Shown one piece after another: positions 28,998 through 38,193 of a stretch of DNA of 64,000 nucleotides. Numbering within the stretch: position 1 is the stretch's first letter; each line of letters starts with the position of its first letter. The translations under genes and the position numbers were made by a program. The notes beneath the pieces were generated by a model. It did no database searches, had not been told where the DNA came from, and saw only the letters and a list, made by a program, of their open reading frames with translations. Origin of the DNA: Lentzea waywayandensis (GTDB taxonomy: Bacteria; Actinomycetota; Actinomycetes; Mycobacteriales; Pseudonocardiaceae); assembly GCF_900115955.1 (NCBI RefSeq), contig NZ_FOYL01000012.1, positions 124,001 to 188,000 on the forward strand, given 5' to 3'.

Positions 28998-29051
28998 TGG
29001 GAGATCAGGGGCGGAGAAGTGCTGGAGAGAGCTGCTCGTCTGAAACGGTGA

Positions 29052-30029
29052 TCAGCGTTCGAGCATCTGCGCCTGGGCCGCGGTGTGCGTGTCACCGGCG
29101 GCGGGAGGCATGCTGCCGAGCTTGTCCAGTTGCCCGGCGGTCAGCACGACGGCGTCCGCGGCGGCGTTCTCCTCGACCCGGCTGACCCGCTTGGTGCCGG
29201 GGATCGGGACGATGTCCTCGCCCTGGGCGAGCAGCCAGGCCAGCGCCACCTGGGCGGGCGTGGCACCGACCTCGGCGGCCACCGCCGCGACGTCGTCGGC
29301 GAGCGCCAGGTTGTGCCGGAAGTTCTCACCGGTGAAGCGGGGGTTGTCCCGCCGGAAGTCGTTCTCGTCGAACTGGTCGGGGGAACGCACGGCGCCCGTC
29401 AGGAACCCGCGGCCCAGCGGGGAGAACGGCACCAGGCCGATGTTCAGCTCCCGCAGGACGGGCAGGACGCGCTCCTCGACGCCGCGCGTCCACAGGGAGT
29501 ACTCCGACTGCACCGCGGTGACCGGCTGGACGGCGTGGGCGCGCCGGATCGTGTCCGGGCCCGCCTCGGACAGCCCGAAGGCCCGGACCTTGCCCTGGTC
29601 GATCAGCTCCCTGACGGCGCCGGCGGTGTCCTCGATCGGCGTGTTCGGATCGACCCGGTGCTGGTAGTAGAGGTCGATGTGGTCGGTGCCGAGCCGCTTG
29701 AGCGAACCCTCGACGGCGGTGCGGATGTTGGCCGGGCCGGAGTCGAGGTTCCACTCGCCGCCGCCGGTGTGCGAGACCAGGCCGAACTTGGTGGCCAGCA
29801 CCACATCGTCGCGGCGGCCCTGAAGCGCACGGCCCAGCAGTTCCTCGTTGACGTAGGGGCCGTAGATCTCGGCGGTGTCGATGAGCGTCACGCCCAGCTC
29901 CAGCGCCCGGTGCACGGTCCTGATCGACTCCGCGTCGTCGGTGCCGGAGCCGGTGTAGCCGTGGGACATGCCCATCGCGCCCAGGCCGATCCGGGAAACC
30001 TCCAGGTCGCGCAGTGTGACGTGCCGCAT
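29052..30029 (-). CDS. Aldo/keto reductase (AKR13/YakC-like)
   Basis: A 325-residue reductase with LGAMGMSHGYTGSG, LIDTAEIYGPYVNEELLG (Asp, Tyr), ATKFG (Lys), DLYYQHRVDP (His), NIGLVPFSPLGRGFLTGAVR and the NADPH site IVPIPGTKRVSRVEENAAA. These place it in the pyridoxal-reductase-like AKR group. The ATG at 30029 (after GAAGAGGGCGAG) is preferred to one nine codons upstream. It is divergent from the XRE regulator at 30223, a common reductase/regulator pairing. Confidence 0.9.
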   Translation of the reverse strand: MRHVTLRDLEVSRIGLGAMGMSHGYTGSGTDDAESIRTVHRALELGVTLIDTAEIYGPYVNEELLGRALQGRRDDVVLATKFGLVSHTGGGEWNLDSGPANIRTAVEGSLKRLGTDHIDLYYQHRVDPNTPIEDTAGAVRELIDQGKVRAFGLSEAGPDTIRRAHAVQPVTAVQSEYSLWTRGVEERVLPVLRELNIGLVPFSPLGRGFLTGAVRSPDQFDENDFRRDNPRFTGENFRHNLALADDVAAVAAEVGATPAQVALAWLLAQGEDIVPIPGTKRVSRVEENAAADAVVLTAGQLDKLGSMPPAAGDTHTAAQAQMLER

Positions 30030-30222
30030 CTCGCCCTCTTCCGATCGTGGGGTCACCCACTCTCGCGCGGCCTGGCAGGTCGTGCCCGGTGACGGAGAGG
30101 GGCGTCTTCCTCACCCACCTTCGACCGGATCGCGCCGGCGAGGCAGGGCGGGCTCTTCAGGGGTAACGACAGGGCCCCTCTGCGGTCTGCGGGACGGGCG
30201 GCCGGCGGGTGAGACTGGAGGC

Positions 30223-31113
30223 ATGGCATCCGAGAGCGCGCACAGCGAGGGCGCCGAGTTGGGCCGCTACCTGCGTGCCCGCCGCACCCAGACCAGTCCG
30301 GAACACGCGGGCCTCACGGTCGGCACCGGCATCCGCCGCACTCCCGGCCTGCGCCGCGAGGAACTGGCCACCCTCGCCGGCATCAGCATCGACTACTACG
30401 TGCGCCTGGAACGCGGCAAGGAGACGCGCCCCAGCCCCGCCGTCCTCGACTCCCTCGCCCGCGCCCTGCAGATGGACGACCAGGAACACCAGCACCTGCG
30501 CGAACTGGCCGCCCGCGCCGCCCGTTACGCCGGGGAGCCGCCGCCCGCCCCGAGCCGCACCGTGCGCCCGCACCTCAAGCTGCTGCTCGAGTCACTGCGC
30601 CCGAACCCGGCCTACGTCATCAGCCGCAGCATGGAGATGCTCGCCTGGAACCCCGGCGGCCTCGCCCTGTACGCGGGTCTGGACGACTGGCCGGTCAAGC
30701 ACCGCAACCTAGCCCGCTACCTGTTCCTGCACCCCGCCGCCCGCAGCCTGTTCCCCGACTGGGACCGGCAGATCACCGCCTGCGTCGCCCGCCTGCGCGC
30801 CGTCGCGGGCACCGCCCCGGACGCCCCCGACCTCACCAACCTCGTCGGCGAACTGCTCCTGAAGAGCCCCGACTTCGCCGGACTGTGGGAACGCTACGAG
30901 GTCGCCGGCCGCAAACCCGCCCGCAAGACCTTCCAGCACCCCCTGGTCGGCGCGGTCACCCTCACGTCGCAGTCACTGCAGGTCGAAGGCACGCCAGGTC
31001 AGCGCATCGGTGTCTACACCGCCGAACCCGGCAGCCCCGACCACGACGCGCTGATCCTCCTCGACAACACCGCACCTCGACCGGCGCAGGTCCCCACGAC
31101 CGTGGAGCAGTAG
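30223..31113 (+). CDS. XRE family regulator with MmyB-like ligand-binding domain
   Basis: A 296-residue protein. The N-terminal helix-turn-helix (about 8-90) carries RRTPGLRREELATLAGISID then YYVRLERGKETRPSPAVLDS, the actinobacterial pattern. The C-terminal MmyB-like domain (about 110-285) has NPAYVISRSMEMLAWNPGG and TFQHPLVGAVTLTSQSL; relatives bind a small hydrophobic ligand there. It is divergent from the AKR gene at 30029 with 193 bp between them, so that reductase is the obvious candidate target. Confidence 0.92.
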   Translation: MASESAHSEGAELGRYLRARRTQTSPEHAGLTVGTGIRRTPGLRREELATLAGISIDYYVRLERGKETRPSPAVLDSLARALQMDDQEHQHLRELAARAARYAGEPPPAPSRTVRPHLKLLLESLRPNPAYVISRSMEMLAWNPGGLALYAGLDDWPVKHRNLARYLFLHPAARSLFPDWDRQITACVARLRAVAGTAPDAPDLTNLVGELLLKSPDFAGLWERYEVAGRKPARKTFQHPLVGAVTLTSQSLQVEGTPGQRIGVYTAEPGSPDHDALILLDNTAPRPAQVPTTVEQ

Positions 31114-31120
31114 CCGGACG

Positions 31121-31765
31121 TCACTTCCTCCAGAACAGGTGATGGGTCACGCCGCTCGCGCTGGGCACGACGTCGACGTGGAACCGGTCCAGCAGCTCGT
31201 CGGGCGACTTCCACAGCGGCACCCCGTGACCGAGCTCGACCGGGGACACCGCGACGTGCAGCGTGTCGATGAGGTCGGCGTCGAGGAACGACCGGATGGT
31301 GGTGGCACCGCCGCCGATCCGGACGTCCTTGCCCCGCGCGGCCTCCTTGGCGAGCGCGAGGGCGTCGGCCGGGTCGCCGTCGACGAAGTGGAACGTCGTG
31401 TCGGAGAGGGTGAACGACGGCCGTTGGTGGTGGGTCAGCACGAAGACCGGGGTGTGGAACGGCGGCTCGTCGCCCCACCAGCCCTGCCAGTCGTGGTCCT
31501 GCCACGGGCCGCGGTGCGGGCTGAACTTGTTGGCGCCCATGATCTCCGCGCCGATGTTGTGCGCGAAGTCGCGGGTGAGGTAGTCGTCGAGGCCGCGGCT
31601 GCCACCGGGGTCGGTGCGGTTGGGCCAGCTCGCCGTGGCACCCGCCCACGCGAACATGGTGCCGGGATCGGCGTGGCCGAACGGCCTGTCGAGGGTCTGG
31701 TCCTCACCGGCACCGAACCCGTCCCGCGACACGACGAAGTTCTGGACCTTCACCAGCTGGGTCAT
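31121..31765 (-). CDS. Dihydrofolate reductase / RibD C-terminal family protein
   Basis: A 214-residue protein of the DHFR-like RibD_C superfamily: VQNFVVSRDGFGAGEDQTLD, MGANKFSPHRGPWQD, and RIGGGATTIRSFLDADLIDT near residue 150, followed by LHVAVSPVELGHGVPLW. The group contains small NADPH reductases of unknown substrate; it is not a bona fide folate enzyme. The ATG at 31765 follows GGAAGGAAGCCC and fits the family start. It is convergent with the XRE gene (7 bp gap). Confidence 0.88.
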   Translation of the reverse strand: MTQLVKVQNFVVSRDGFGAGEDQTLDRPFGHADPGTMFAWAGATASWPNRTDPGGSRGLDDYLTRDFAHNIGAEIMGANKFSPHRGPWQDHDWQGWWGDEPPFHTPVFVLTHHQRPSFTLSDTTFHFVDGDPADALALAKEAARGKDVRIGGGATTIRSFLDADLIDTLHVAVSPVELGHGVPLWKSPDELLDRFHVDVVPSASGVTHHLFWRK

Positions 31766-31930
31766 GGGCTTCCTTCCGCTCTTGGTCGACGTGTGGACCA
31801 CGGGGGCCGCGCGAACTCATCGGTCCGGCCGGAAGATCATGCTCCTACGCCGGACCCGCTGCCTCCCGGCGGGCGAAAGGACGATGTCGAAACGGTGCGG
31901 CTCCACGGCTGGCGTGGCTCGCCCACAAGC

Positions 31931-31974
31931 CGAACGGAAGCGGCGCACGGTGAAACGTGCGCCGCTTCCGTTCG
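31931..31974. terminator. Strong hairpin terminator downstream of the AIM24 gene
   Basis: A perfect 19-bp stem (CGAACGGAAGCGGCGCACG and its complement) with a 6-nt loop GTGAAA, 14 bp past the stop of the AIM24 gene (minus strand). The remaining DNA between 31766 and 31930 has no recognised gene. Confidence 0.85.
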
Positions 31975-31988
31975 AGAGTCACCGAGCG

Positions 31989-32660
31989 TTACTGCGCGGT
32001 CGGTACGGGGTGACCTTCCGACGCCTGCACGACGACGATGCCCTGACCCGTCAGCGCGAGCTGGTACGCCTCGCCCGAACCGCGTCCGATGACGGCGCCG
32101 AGCTTGGCCGTCTTGCGGATCGAGGACTGCAACGAGGTGGACCACAGGACGGCGGACTGCATGTCGACGTACGTCGGCACGTCCACGTTCAGCACGACCG
32201 GCGTCCCGTAGGCGGTGACCGCGAGCGCGCCGGTGCCCGTGAACGTGGTGTTGAACAGGCCGCCGCTGAGCATCGACGCGCCCTCGGTGCGGTTGATGTC
32301 CCACTTGAGGCTGCTGTCGAAGGCGAGCACGTTCTTGCCGTTGACCGTGACGCCTTCGTTCTCCAGGTACAGCACGAAGATCTCGTCTGCGTCCTGGGCG
32401 AGGAACACGTCTCCGCTGCCCGACACCTTCATCAGCGACATGCCCTCACCGGTGAAGGCCTTCTTGAACAGCTTGCCGAGACCACCGCTGCCTTCGTAGG
32501 CGAAGTCGACGTCGCCCTGGTAGGCGACCATCGATCCCTGCTTGGCGAAGAAGAACCCGCCGCTGCCGGTGAGGTCCACCTTGAGCATGCGTTCGTTCTG
32601 CAGTTGGAAGCTTCCCGGCTCGACGGGCCGCTCTGCGTGGTTGAACAGTGAGCTGCGCAT
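31989..32660 (-). CDS. AIM24 family protein
   Basis: A 223-residue protein of the AIM24/TerD-like beta-sandwich family (DUF124), with repeated beta strands such as LKVDLTGSGGFFFAKQGSMV, GTGALAVTAYGTPVVLNVDV and ALTGQGIVVVQASEG. Its yeast namesake is mitochondrial; bacterial members are cytosolic and of unknown role. No signal peptide. A terminator follows. Confidence 0.9.
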   Translation of the reverse strand: MRSSLFNHAERPVEPGSFQLQNERMLKVDLTGSGGFFFAKQGSMVAYQGDVDFAYEGSGGLGKLFKKAFTGEGMSLMKVSGSGDVFLAQDADEIFVLYLENEGVTVNGKNVLAFDSSLKWDINRTEGASMLSGGLFNTTFTGTGALAVTAYGTPVVLNVDVPTYVDMQSAVLWSTSLQSSIRKTAKLGAVIGRGSGEAYQLALTGQGIVVVQASEGHPVPTAQ

Positions 32661-32727
32661 GGTCAGATGATGCAGGTGATCATGACGGCGCGCATCCGTG
32701 GGGTGATCCTCCCGCGTCGGCGTGACC

Positions 32728-33192
32728 TCACGGATCGATCCTGTAGTAGCAGTACCCGTCCTCTCTCGGGGTCCAGGTGGCGAAGGTGGGGAACACGGCG
32801 AACGGGAAGCCGCCTTGTCGTGTCTTCGGGCCGTACCGGCCGTCGACCGCGAGACCGGCGTTGTACCACTCGTTGAGCTTGGCCTGGACGTTCCTCACCG
32901 CCTGTTGGGTCTTCGGGCCGAAGTCGCGGTCGTCGGCGATGTTCTGGCCCATGCACCGCCGCATCGACACCTGGATGACCCGGACGGCGTCGCCGAAGTT
33001 GCCCCTGCCCAGATCGCAGTTGTAGGCGCCGGTGTCCCACCCGATCGTGGGCACTCGCATGAATCCGCCTGGGACGGAGTACGTCGTGAAGCTGTTGCAG
33101 GACGCTGCCGCCTGCGCGACTCCCGGCGATGCCATGGGGATCACCGCGGCCAGAACCGCTGTGGCGGCGAGTGTTGCGCGGATCGATTTCAT
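32728..33192 (-). CDS. Secreted peptidoglycan-binding-like protein
   Basis: A 154-residue precursor with a Sec signal peptide (MKSIRATLAATAVLAAVIPM, cleavage near AQA-AA). The mature part contains one peptidoglycan_binding_1-type repeat (FGDAVRVIQVSM, then DDRDFGPKTQQAVRNVQAKL, then DGRYGPKTRQG) and four Cys. The DGRYGPKT pattern is the usual end of such a repeat. It probably binds cell wall. The ATG at 33192 follows GGGGGACG. It lies 14 bp downstream of another secreted protein in the same operon. Confidence 0.8.
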   Translation of the reverse strand: MKSIRATLAATAVLAAVIPMASPGVAQAAASCNSFTTYSVPGGFMRVPTIGWDTGAYNCDLGRGNFGDAVRVIQVSMRRCMGQNIADDRDFGPKTQQAVRNVQAKLNEWYNAGLAVDGRYGPKTRQGGFPFAVFPTFATWTPREDGYCYYRIDP

Positions 33193-33206
33193 GATCGTCC
33201 CCCCGG

Positions 33207-33638
33207 TCAGTTGGCGAAGTAGAGCGAGGCTCCCTGGCACGAGTACGGGCAGTGCAGCTCCGCCCGGTAGTTCCCGGGCTTCCAGTCCTTGCCCCAGACG
33301 TCGTGCTCGTTCCCCCGCCTCTTGTTGTCGCGGAGGATCTCCGGATCGCCGGGGCCGTCGAGGTACCGGACGAGGACGAACGAGTTGACCGGGTCCGGGG
33401 TGCCCGGCTCGTACGGCGCCGTCCACGGGATGTTCGCCGTCGCGATGTGCGGGTTCGCGCCGCTGCCGACCCACAGCGGCGCGGTCACGCACGTCCACTG
33501 GGTGGTGACGGTGCACGACCTGACGGCCATCGCGCCCGGATCCGCGGTGGCCGGTTGCCCCGCCGTCAGAACGGCGCCCAGCGCGGCCACGACCACGCCG
33601 GCGGTCCTGAGTTTGTGCTCGAACTTCCCAGTTCGCAT
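33207..33638 (-). CDS. Small secreted protein, unknown function
   Basis: A 143-residue precursor with a signal peptide (about residues 10-32, cleaved near TADPGA). The mature domain has four Cys (in SCTV, WTCV, LHCP, YSCQ) that could form two disulfides. Tryptophans and aromatic patterns (TAPLWVGSGANPHIA, WGKDWKPGNYRAELHC) give a beta-rich look. No family is recognised. It is the first gene of a two-gene operon with the peptidoglycan-binding-like gene and divergent from the SARP regulator. Confidence 0.6.
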   Translation of the reverse strand: MRTGKFEHKLRTAGVVVAALGAVLTAGQPATADPGAMAVRSCTVTTQWTCVTAPLWVGSGANPHIATANIPWTAPYEPGTPDPVNSFVLVRYLDGPGDPEILRDNKRRGNEHDVWGKDWKPGNYRAELHCPYSCQGASLYFAN

Positions 33639-33759
33639 GTAATTTCCCCCTTCTGATGCGTTGTCCCGCGTTCCCGCGGTTACGCCAACACCGTGAACTC
33701 GGCCGGTTTCACGACGGTTTCATCGGCGCGGTGCCACCGTCGTCCGGCGGGAGGCGACC

Positions 33760-36654
33760 ATGAAGACGGAGTTCGGCGTGCTCGGCCCACTTCGCGTTGC
33801 GGTGGAAGGGGAAGACGTCGATCTGGACCAGCCGATGCTGCGCCGTCTGCTGGCCCTGTTGCTCTGCGCGGCCAACTCGCCGGTGTCCGCCGAGGCGCTC
33901 GCGGACGCGCTGTGGGAGACGACGCCGCCCGCGTCCGCGAGGAAGACCTTGCAGCTGTACGTGCATCGGCTGCGCAGGAGGCTCCGTGATCCGGCGCGGA
34001 TAGCGCACAGTCCCGCCGGTTATCGGCTCGTCGTGGAACCGGGCGAGTGCGACGCCGACGAGATGCGGCGGCTGGTCGCGGACGCCCACGCGACCGTTGA
34101 CCTGGGCAGGCGTGCGGCGTTGTTGCGCGACGCGTTGGCGTTGTGGCGCGGTGTCCCGCTCGCCGAACTCGTCGACGTGCCCGCCGTGCTGACGATGTCG
34201 GACGCGCTGACCGACCGGTGGCTCGCGTTGCTGGGAGAGCGCGTCGACGTCGATCTGGAGCTCGGCCGGCACAGCGATCTCGTGGCGGAGCTGACCGAGG
34301 TGGTGGCGCGGCACCCGTTGCACGAACGGTTCCGGGCACAGCTGATGCTGGCCCTGTACCGGTGCGGACGGCAGGCGGACGCGCTGGCGACCTACCACCA
34401 GGCGAGGGAAGCGCTCAGCGACGAGCTGGGAGTCGATCCGTCCGAGGCCCTGTGCGCCCGGTACCAGGAGGTGCTGCGGGCTGATCCGGCGCTGGACCTT
34501 CCCGTGCGGCCGAGCCGTCCCCGGCCCGCGCAACTGCCCGCCGCTCCCCGCGACTTCAGCGGCCGTGCGGACGAGCTGAAGGAGCTGGACGCCTTGGTGG
34601 CCGGCGGAGCGGGACTGGTGACGATCTCGGCGATCGCGGGTGCCGCCGGCGTCGGCAAGACGGCGCTGGCACTGCGGTGGGCGCATCAGCGGCGTGACGA
34701 TTTTCCCGATGGCCAGCTGTACGTCGACCTGCGCGGAGCGTCCACCGCGAACCCGGTCGACGCGGCACACGCGCTGGGCGAGTTCCTGCGCGCACTGGGC
34801 GTGCCGGCCGAACACGTTCCGCAGGAGCTCGAGAGCGCCGCCGGGCTCTACCGGTCGCTGGTGGCCGACCGCCGGGTCCTCGTGCTGCTGGACAACGCGC
34901 ACGACGTGAACCAGGTCCGGCCGCTGGTGCCCGGCACGTCCACGACCGTGACTCTGGTGACCTCGCGGAGCCGTCTCGGCGGTCTGGTCGCGATCAACGG
35001 CGCGCGCCGCCTGTTGCTGGCTCCGCTGCGCCCGCAGGAGTCACACGAACTGCTCGTGACCCTCCTCGGCAGCGAACGGGTCGGCGCCGAACCGGACGCC
35101 GCGGCCGAGGTCGCCCAGGCCTGCGGGCACCTGCCACTGGCACTGCGGATCGCCGCCGCGAACCTGCTGGACCAGCCACGCCGGCGGCTCGCCGACTTCG
35201 TCGCCGACCTGAACCGCAACCGGTTGAGCACGCTCACGGTCTCCGACGACGACCAAGCGGCCGTGCGGTCGGTGTTCGCGCTGTCGTACGAGCGCCTCGA
35301 ACCGGCGGCGCGCCGGCTGTTCCGGCGGCTTGGCCTGGTGCCGGACCTCGATGTCACCTCCGAGGCCGCCGACGCACTCGACACCGTGGGCAGCACGCGA
35401 CTGCTGGAGGTGCTGCACGACGCTCATCTGCTGGACTGCCGGACACCCGGCCGCTACTCCTTCCACGACCTGATCGGCCTGTACGCCAAGGAACTCGCGG
35501 AAGCGGAGGAGGATCGGCCGGCCCGTGAGGCGGCGCTCGACGGGCTCTACGCCTGGTACGTCGGCAGGCTGGCCGCGGCGGACCGGTTGCTCGTGCCCTA
35601 CCGGCCGGCCGTCGTCGAAGCCGACCCGGCGGCGCCGTTCGACACCGCGCTGGACGTGCTGGCGTGGCTGGACGACGAGAAGTCCGCCCTCTCCGCGTTG
35701 GTCCACCACGCCGTGGCCACGCGGCGACGCGAAGTGGCCTGGCAGATCCCGTTCCTGCTGAGCGGCTACTTCGAGCACCGCGGCACGTGGTTGCTCGGCG
35801 TGCGCCTGCTGCGGTTCGCGGTCGACGCCGTGATGGAGCTCGACGACACCGACCTCGAATGCCGGGCGAGAGCACAGTTCTCGATCGCCCTCGTGCACGC
35901 CGGACGCGTCGCCGAGGCGGTGCGCGAACAGCAGCGTTGCCTCGCCATCGCCAGGGAGGCCGGCAACACGCAACGGGAAGCGGCGACGCTGAACAACCTC
36001 GGCTGGATGCACCACGAACAAGGCGACACCGCCGGCGCCCTCGCCTCGTACGAGGCGGCGTTCGCACTGTTCGCGGCACTCGACGACCGCGGCTACATGG
36101 CCATCGTGCTCCAGAACATCGGCGACGCGAAGTCGTTGCTCGGTGATTTCGCCGGCGCGGTCGAGCATCACGAACGATCCCTGGCCATCGCCCGCGAGGA
36201 CGATCTCATCGGCCAGCAAGGGGATTCCCTGCTGTCCCTCGGCCAGGCACACGCGCGGGCGCACCGGCACGACGACGCGGTCCGGGTCTTCCGGTCCGCG
36301 CTGCCGCCGGTCGTGGAGGCCGGCAACAAGATGACCGAAGCCCTCGCACACCGCGAGTTCGGCCACAGCCTGCGCGCCATCGGCGACACCGCCGCCGCAG
36401 CCGACGAGTTCGCGCTGGCCGCGAAGCTCTACCACGACACGGACGACGTGCATCTCGCCGTCGCGGCCTATCTGGACTTGAGCGGCGTCCGCGCCGAGAC
36501 AGGCGATCTCGGCGCCGCACAGCGGGCGTTCGACTCGGCCCGGCAGCTGCACCTCCGCGCCCCCGACCCGATCAACGCCCGGCGGCTCGACGCGATGGCG
36601 AGTGGACTCACGAGTGGATGTCCGAAGGGTGTTTCGCCAGCGGAGTCACCTTGA
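33760..36654 (+). CDS. SARP family regulator with NB-ARC and TPR domains (AfsR-like)
   Basis: A 964-residue transcriptional activator. An N-terminal OmpR-type winged helix (about 1-95: FGVLGPLRVAVEGEDVDLDQ, RKTLQLYVHRLRRRL) is followed by a bacterial transcriptional activation domain (about 100-245, ending ALATYHQAREALSDELGVDP). An NB-ARC ATPase (about 265-560) has the P-loop GAAGVGKTAL and LVLLDNAHDVNQV. C-terminal TPRs (about 690-940) include REAATLNNLGWMHHEQGDT. SARPs bind direct heptamer repeats and turn on secondary-metabolite genes. It is not inside the NRPS cluster, so it may act at a distance or on its divergent secreted-protein operon. Confidence 0.93.
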   Translation: MKTEFGVLGPLRVAVEGEDVDLDQPMLRRLLALLLCAANSPVSAEALADALWETTPPASARKTLQLYVHRLRRRLRDPARIAHSPAGYRLVVEPGECDADEMRRLVADAHATVDLGRRAALLRDALALWRGVPLAELVDVPAVLTMSDALTDRWLALLGERVDVDLELGRHSDLVAELTEVVARHPLHERFRAQLMLALYRCGRQADALATYHQAREALSDELGVDPSEALCARYQEVLRADPALDLPVRPSRPRPAQLPAAPRDFSGRADELKELDALVAGGAGLVTISAIAGAAGVGKTALALRWAHQRRDDFPDGQLYVDLRGASTANPVDAAHALGEFLRALGVPAEHVPQELESAAGLYRSLVADRRVLVLLDNAHDVNQVRPLVPGTSTTVTLVTSRSRLGGLVAINGARRLLLAPLRPQESHELLVTLLGSERVGAEPDAAAEVAQACGHLPLALRIAAANLLDQPRRRLADFVADLNRNRLSTLTVSDDDQAAVRSVFALSYERLEPAARRLFRRLGLVPDLDVTSEAADALDTVGSTRLLEVLHDAHLLDCRTPGRYSFHDLIGLYAKELAEAEEDRPAREAALDGLYAWYVGRLAAADRLLVPYRPAVVEADPAAPFDTALDVLAWLDDEKSALSALVHHAVATRRREVAWQIPFLLSGYFEHRGTWLLGVRLLRFAVDAVMELDDTDLECRARAQFSIALVHAGRVAEAVREQQRCLAIAREAGNTQREAATLNNLGWMHHEQGDTAGALASYEAAFALFAALDDRGYMAIVLQNIGDAKSLLGDFAGAVEHHERSLAIAREDDLIGQQGDSLLSLGQAHARAHRHDDAVRVFRSALPPVVEAGNKMTEALAHREFGHSLRAIGDTAAAADEFALAAKLYHDTDDVHLAVAAYLDLSGVRAETGDLGAAQRAFDSARQLHLRAPDPINARRLDAMASGLTSGCPKGVSPAESP

Positions 36655-36749
36655 TGTCCAGGTAGGGGAACAAAGGCAGCCCGGATCTACCGCGGCTCGG
36701 CGTGCGCTCGCGCACCGAACTGGCGGCGTCGCGCGCGTCCTCGGCGTGA

Positions 36750-37415
36750 TCACGCCCGGACGCTGTCCGGGTTCCTACCGAGTTCGCCGGCGAGCACCGG
36801 CGCGCCCGTCCTCGCCACCACGTCCTCGACCGTGCTGCCGGGTGCGAGCTCGACCAGCCGGAACGCCCCGTCCGCGACGTCCAGCACGGCCAGGTCGGTG
36901 ATGACGCGGGAGACGACCCGGCGTCCGGTCAGCGGCAGGGTGCAGGTGGCGACCAGTTTCGGGTCGCCGGCGCGGGAGACGTGGTCCATCAGGACGATGA
37001 TCCGGCGGGCGCCGCTCACGAGGTCCATCGCGCCGCCCATGCCCTTGACCATCGCGCCCGGCACCATCCAGTTCGCGAGGTCGCCGTGCGCGGAGACCTG
37101 CATGCCGCCGAGCACGGCGGTGTCGATGTGGCCGCCGCGGATCATCGCGAAGCTGGTGGGGGAGTCGAAGAACGAGGCTCCCGGCAGCACGCTGACGGTC
37201 TGCTTGCCCGCGTTGATGAGGTCGGGGTCCACTTCGTCGTCGTAGGGGAACGGGCCGACGCCGAGGATGCCGTTCTCCGCGTGCAGCGTCACCGTGGAGC
37301 CCGCCGGCAGGTGGTCGGGGATCAGCGTGGGCAGGCCGATGCCGAGGTTGACGTACTCGCCGTCGCGCAGTTCGAGTGCGGCGCGGGCGGCCATCTGGTC
37401 GCGGGTCCAGGCCAT
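36750..37415 (-). CDS. pcaJ: 3-oxoacid CoA-transferase subunit B (beta-ketoadipate pathway)
   Basis: A 221-residue beta subunit of a succinyl-CoA:3-ketoacid CoA-transferase. The catalytic Glu lies in LHAENGILG near residue 45, and LGIGLPTLIPDHLPAGSTV and GGHIDTAVLGGMQV are conserved. It transfers CoA from succinyl-CoA to 3-oxoadipate with subunit A. The neighbouring thiolase and enol-lactonase point to PcaJ rather than a ketone-body enzyme; this is inference from context. It is the last gene of a four-gene operon, 1 bp after subunit A. Confidence 0.88.
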   Translation of the reverse strand: MAWTRDQMAARAALELRDGEYVNLGIGLPTLIPDHLPAGSTVTLHAENGILGVGPFPYDDEVDPDLINAGKQTVSVLPGASFFDSPTSFAMIRGGHIDTAVLGGMQVSAHGDLANWMVPGAMVKGMGGAMDLVSGARRIIVLMDHVSRAGDPKLVATCTLPLTGRRVVSRVITDLAVLDVADGAFRLVELAPGSTVEDVVARTGAPVLAGELGRNPDSVRA

Positions 37416-37416
37416 G

Positions 37417-38193
37417 TCAGTTCGCCTCCTGGCGGGCGCGGGTGGTGCGTTTCTCGATGTCCTTGCGGGCGGCCTGGTCCGGGGTGAGCGCGACGACGCT
37501 CTGCACGAACACGCCGGGCAGGTGCACGTGGTCCGGGTCGATCTCGCCGATCTCCACGACGCGTTCGGCCTCGACGACGGTGAACCGGCCGGCCATCGCG
37601 GCGGCCGGGTTGAAGTTGCGGGCGGCGGCGTGGAAGACGCAGTTGCCCGCGCGGTCGGCGATCGCGGCGCGCACGAGTGCCACGTCGGTGACGATCGACT
37701 CCTCCAGCACCATCTCCTTGCCGTGGAAGGTGCGGACCTCCTTGGGCGGTGAGGAGAGCGCGACGGTGCCGTCCGGGTGGTACCGCCACGGGAGGCCGCC
37801 CTCGGACACGGGCGTGCCGACACCGGTCGGCGTGTAGAAGGCGCCGATTCCCGAACCGCCGGCGCGCAGCCGTTCCGCGAGTGTCCCTTGTGGAGTGAGC
37901 TCCACGGTCAGCTCTCCGGCCAGGTACTGCCGGGCGAACTCCTTGTTCTCGCCGACGTACGACGCGACGACCCGGCTGATGCGGCGGTGTTCGAGCAGGA
38001 GCCCGAGACCGGCGCCGTCGACACCGCAGTTGTTGGAGACGATCGTGAGGTCGTCCGCGCCCTGCTCCAGCAAGGCCTCGATGAGGAACCACGGGATGCC
38101 CGCGAGCCCGAACCCTCCGACCGCGACGCTCGCGCCAGACCGGACGCCGGCGACGGCTTCGGCCGGCCCGACGGCCACCTTGTCCAGGCTCAT
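37417..38193 (-). CDS. pcaI: 3-oxoacid CoA-transferase subunit A (beta-ketoadipate pathway)
   Basis: A 258-residue alpha subunit. CoA-transferase family I marks are GASVAVGGFGLAGIPWFLIE (oxyanion loop), VSNNCGVDGAGLGLLLEHRR, and GNCVFHAAARNFNPAAAMAG. It works with the downstream subunit B to activate 3-oxoadipate. The ATG at 38193 overlaps the stop of the enol-lactonase gene by 4 bp, so translation is coupled. Confidence 0.88.
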   Translation of the reverse strand: MSLDKVAVGPAEAVAGVRSGASVAVGGFGLAGIPWFLIEALLEQGADDLTIVSNNCGVDGAGLGLLLEHRRISRVVASYVGENKEFARQYLAGELTVELTPQGTLAERLRAGGSGIGAFYTPTGVGTPVSEGGLPWRYHPDGTVALSSPPKEVRTFHGKEMVLEESIVTDVALVRAAIADRAGNCVFHAAARNFNPAAAMAGRFTVVEAERVVEIGEIDPDHVHLPGVFVQSVVALTPDQAARKDIEKRTTRARQEAN

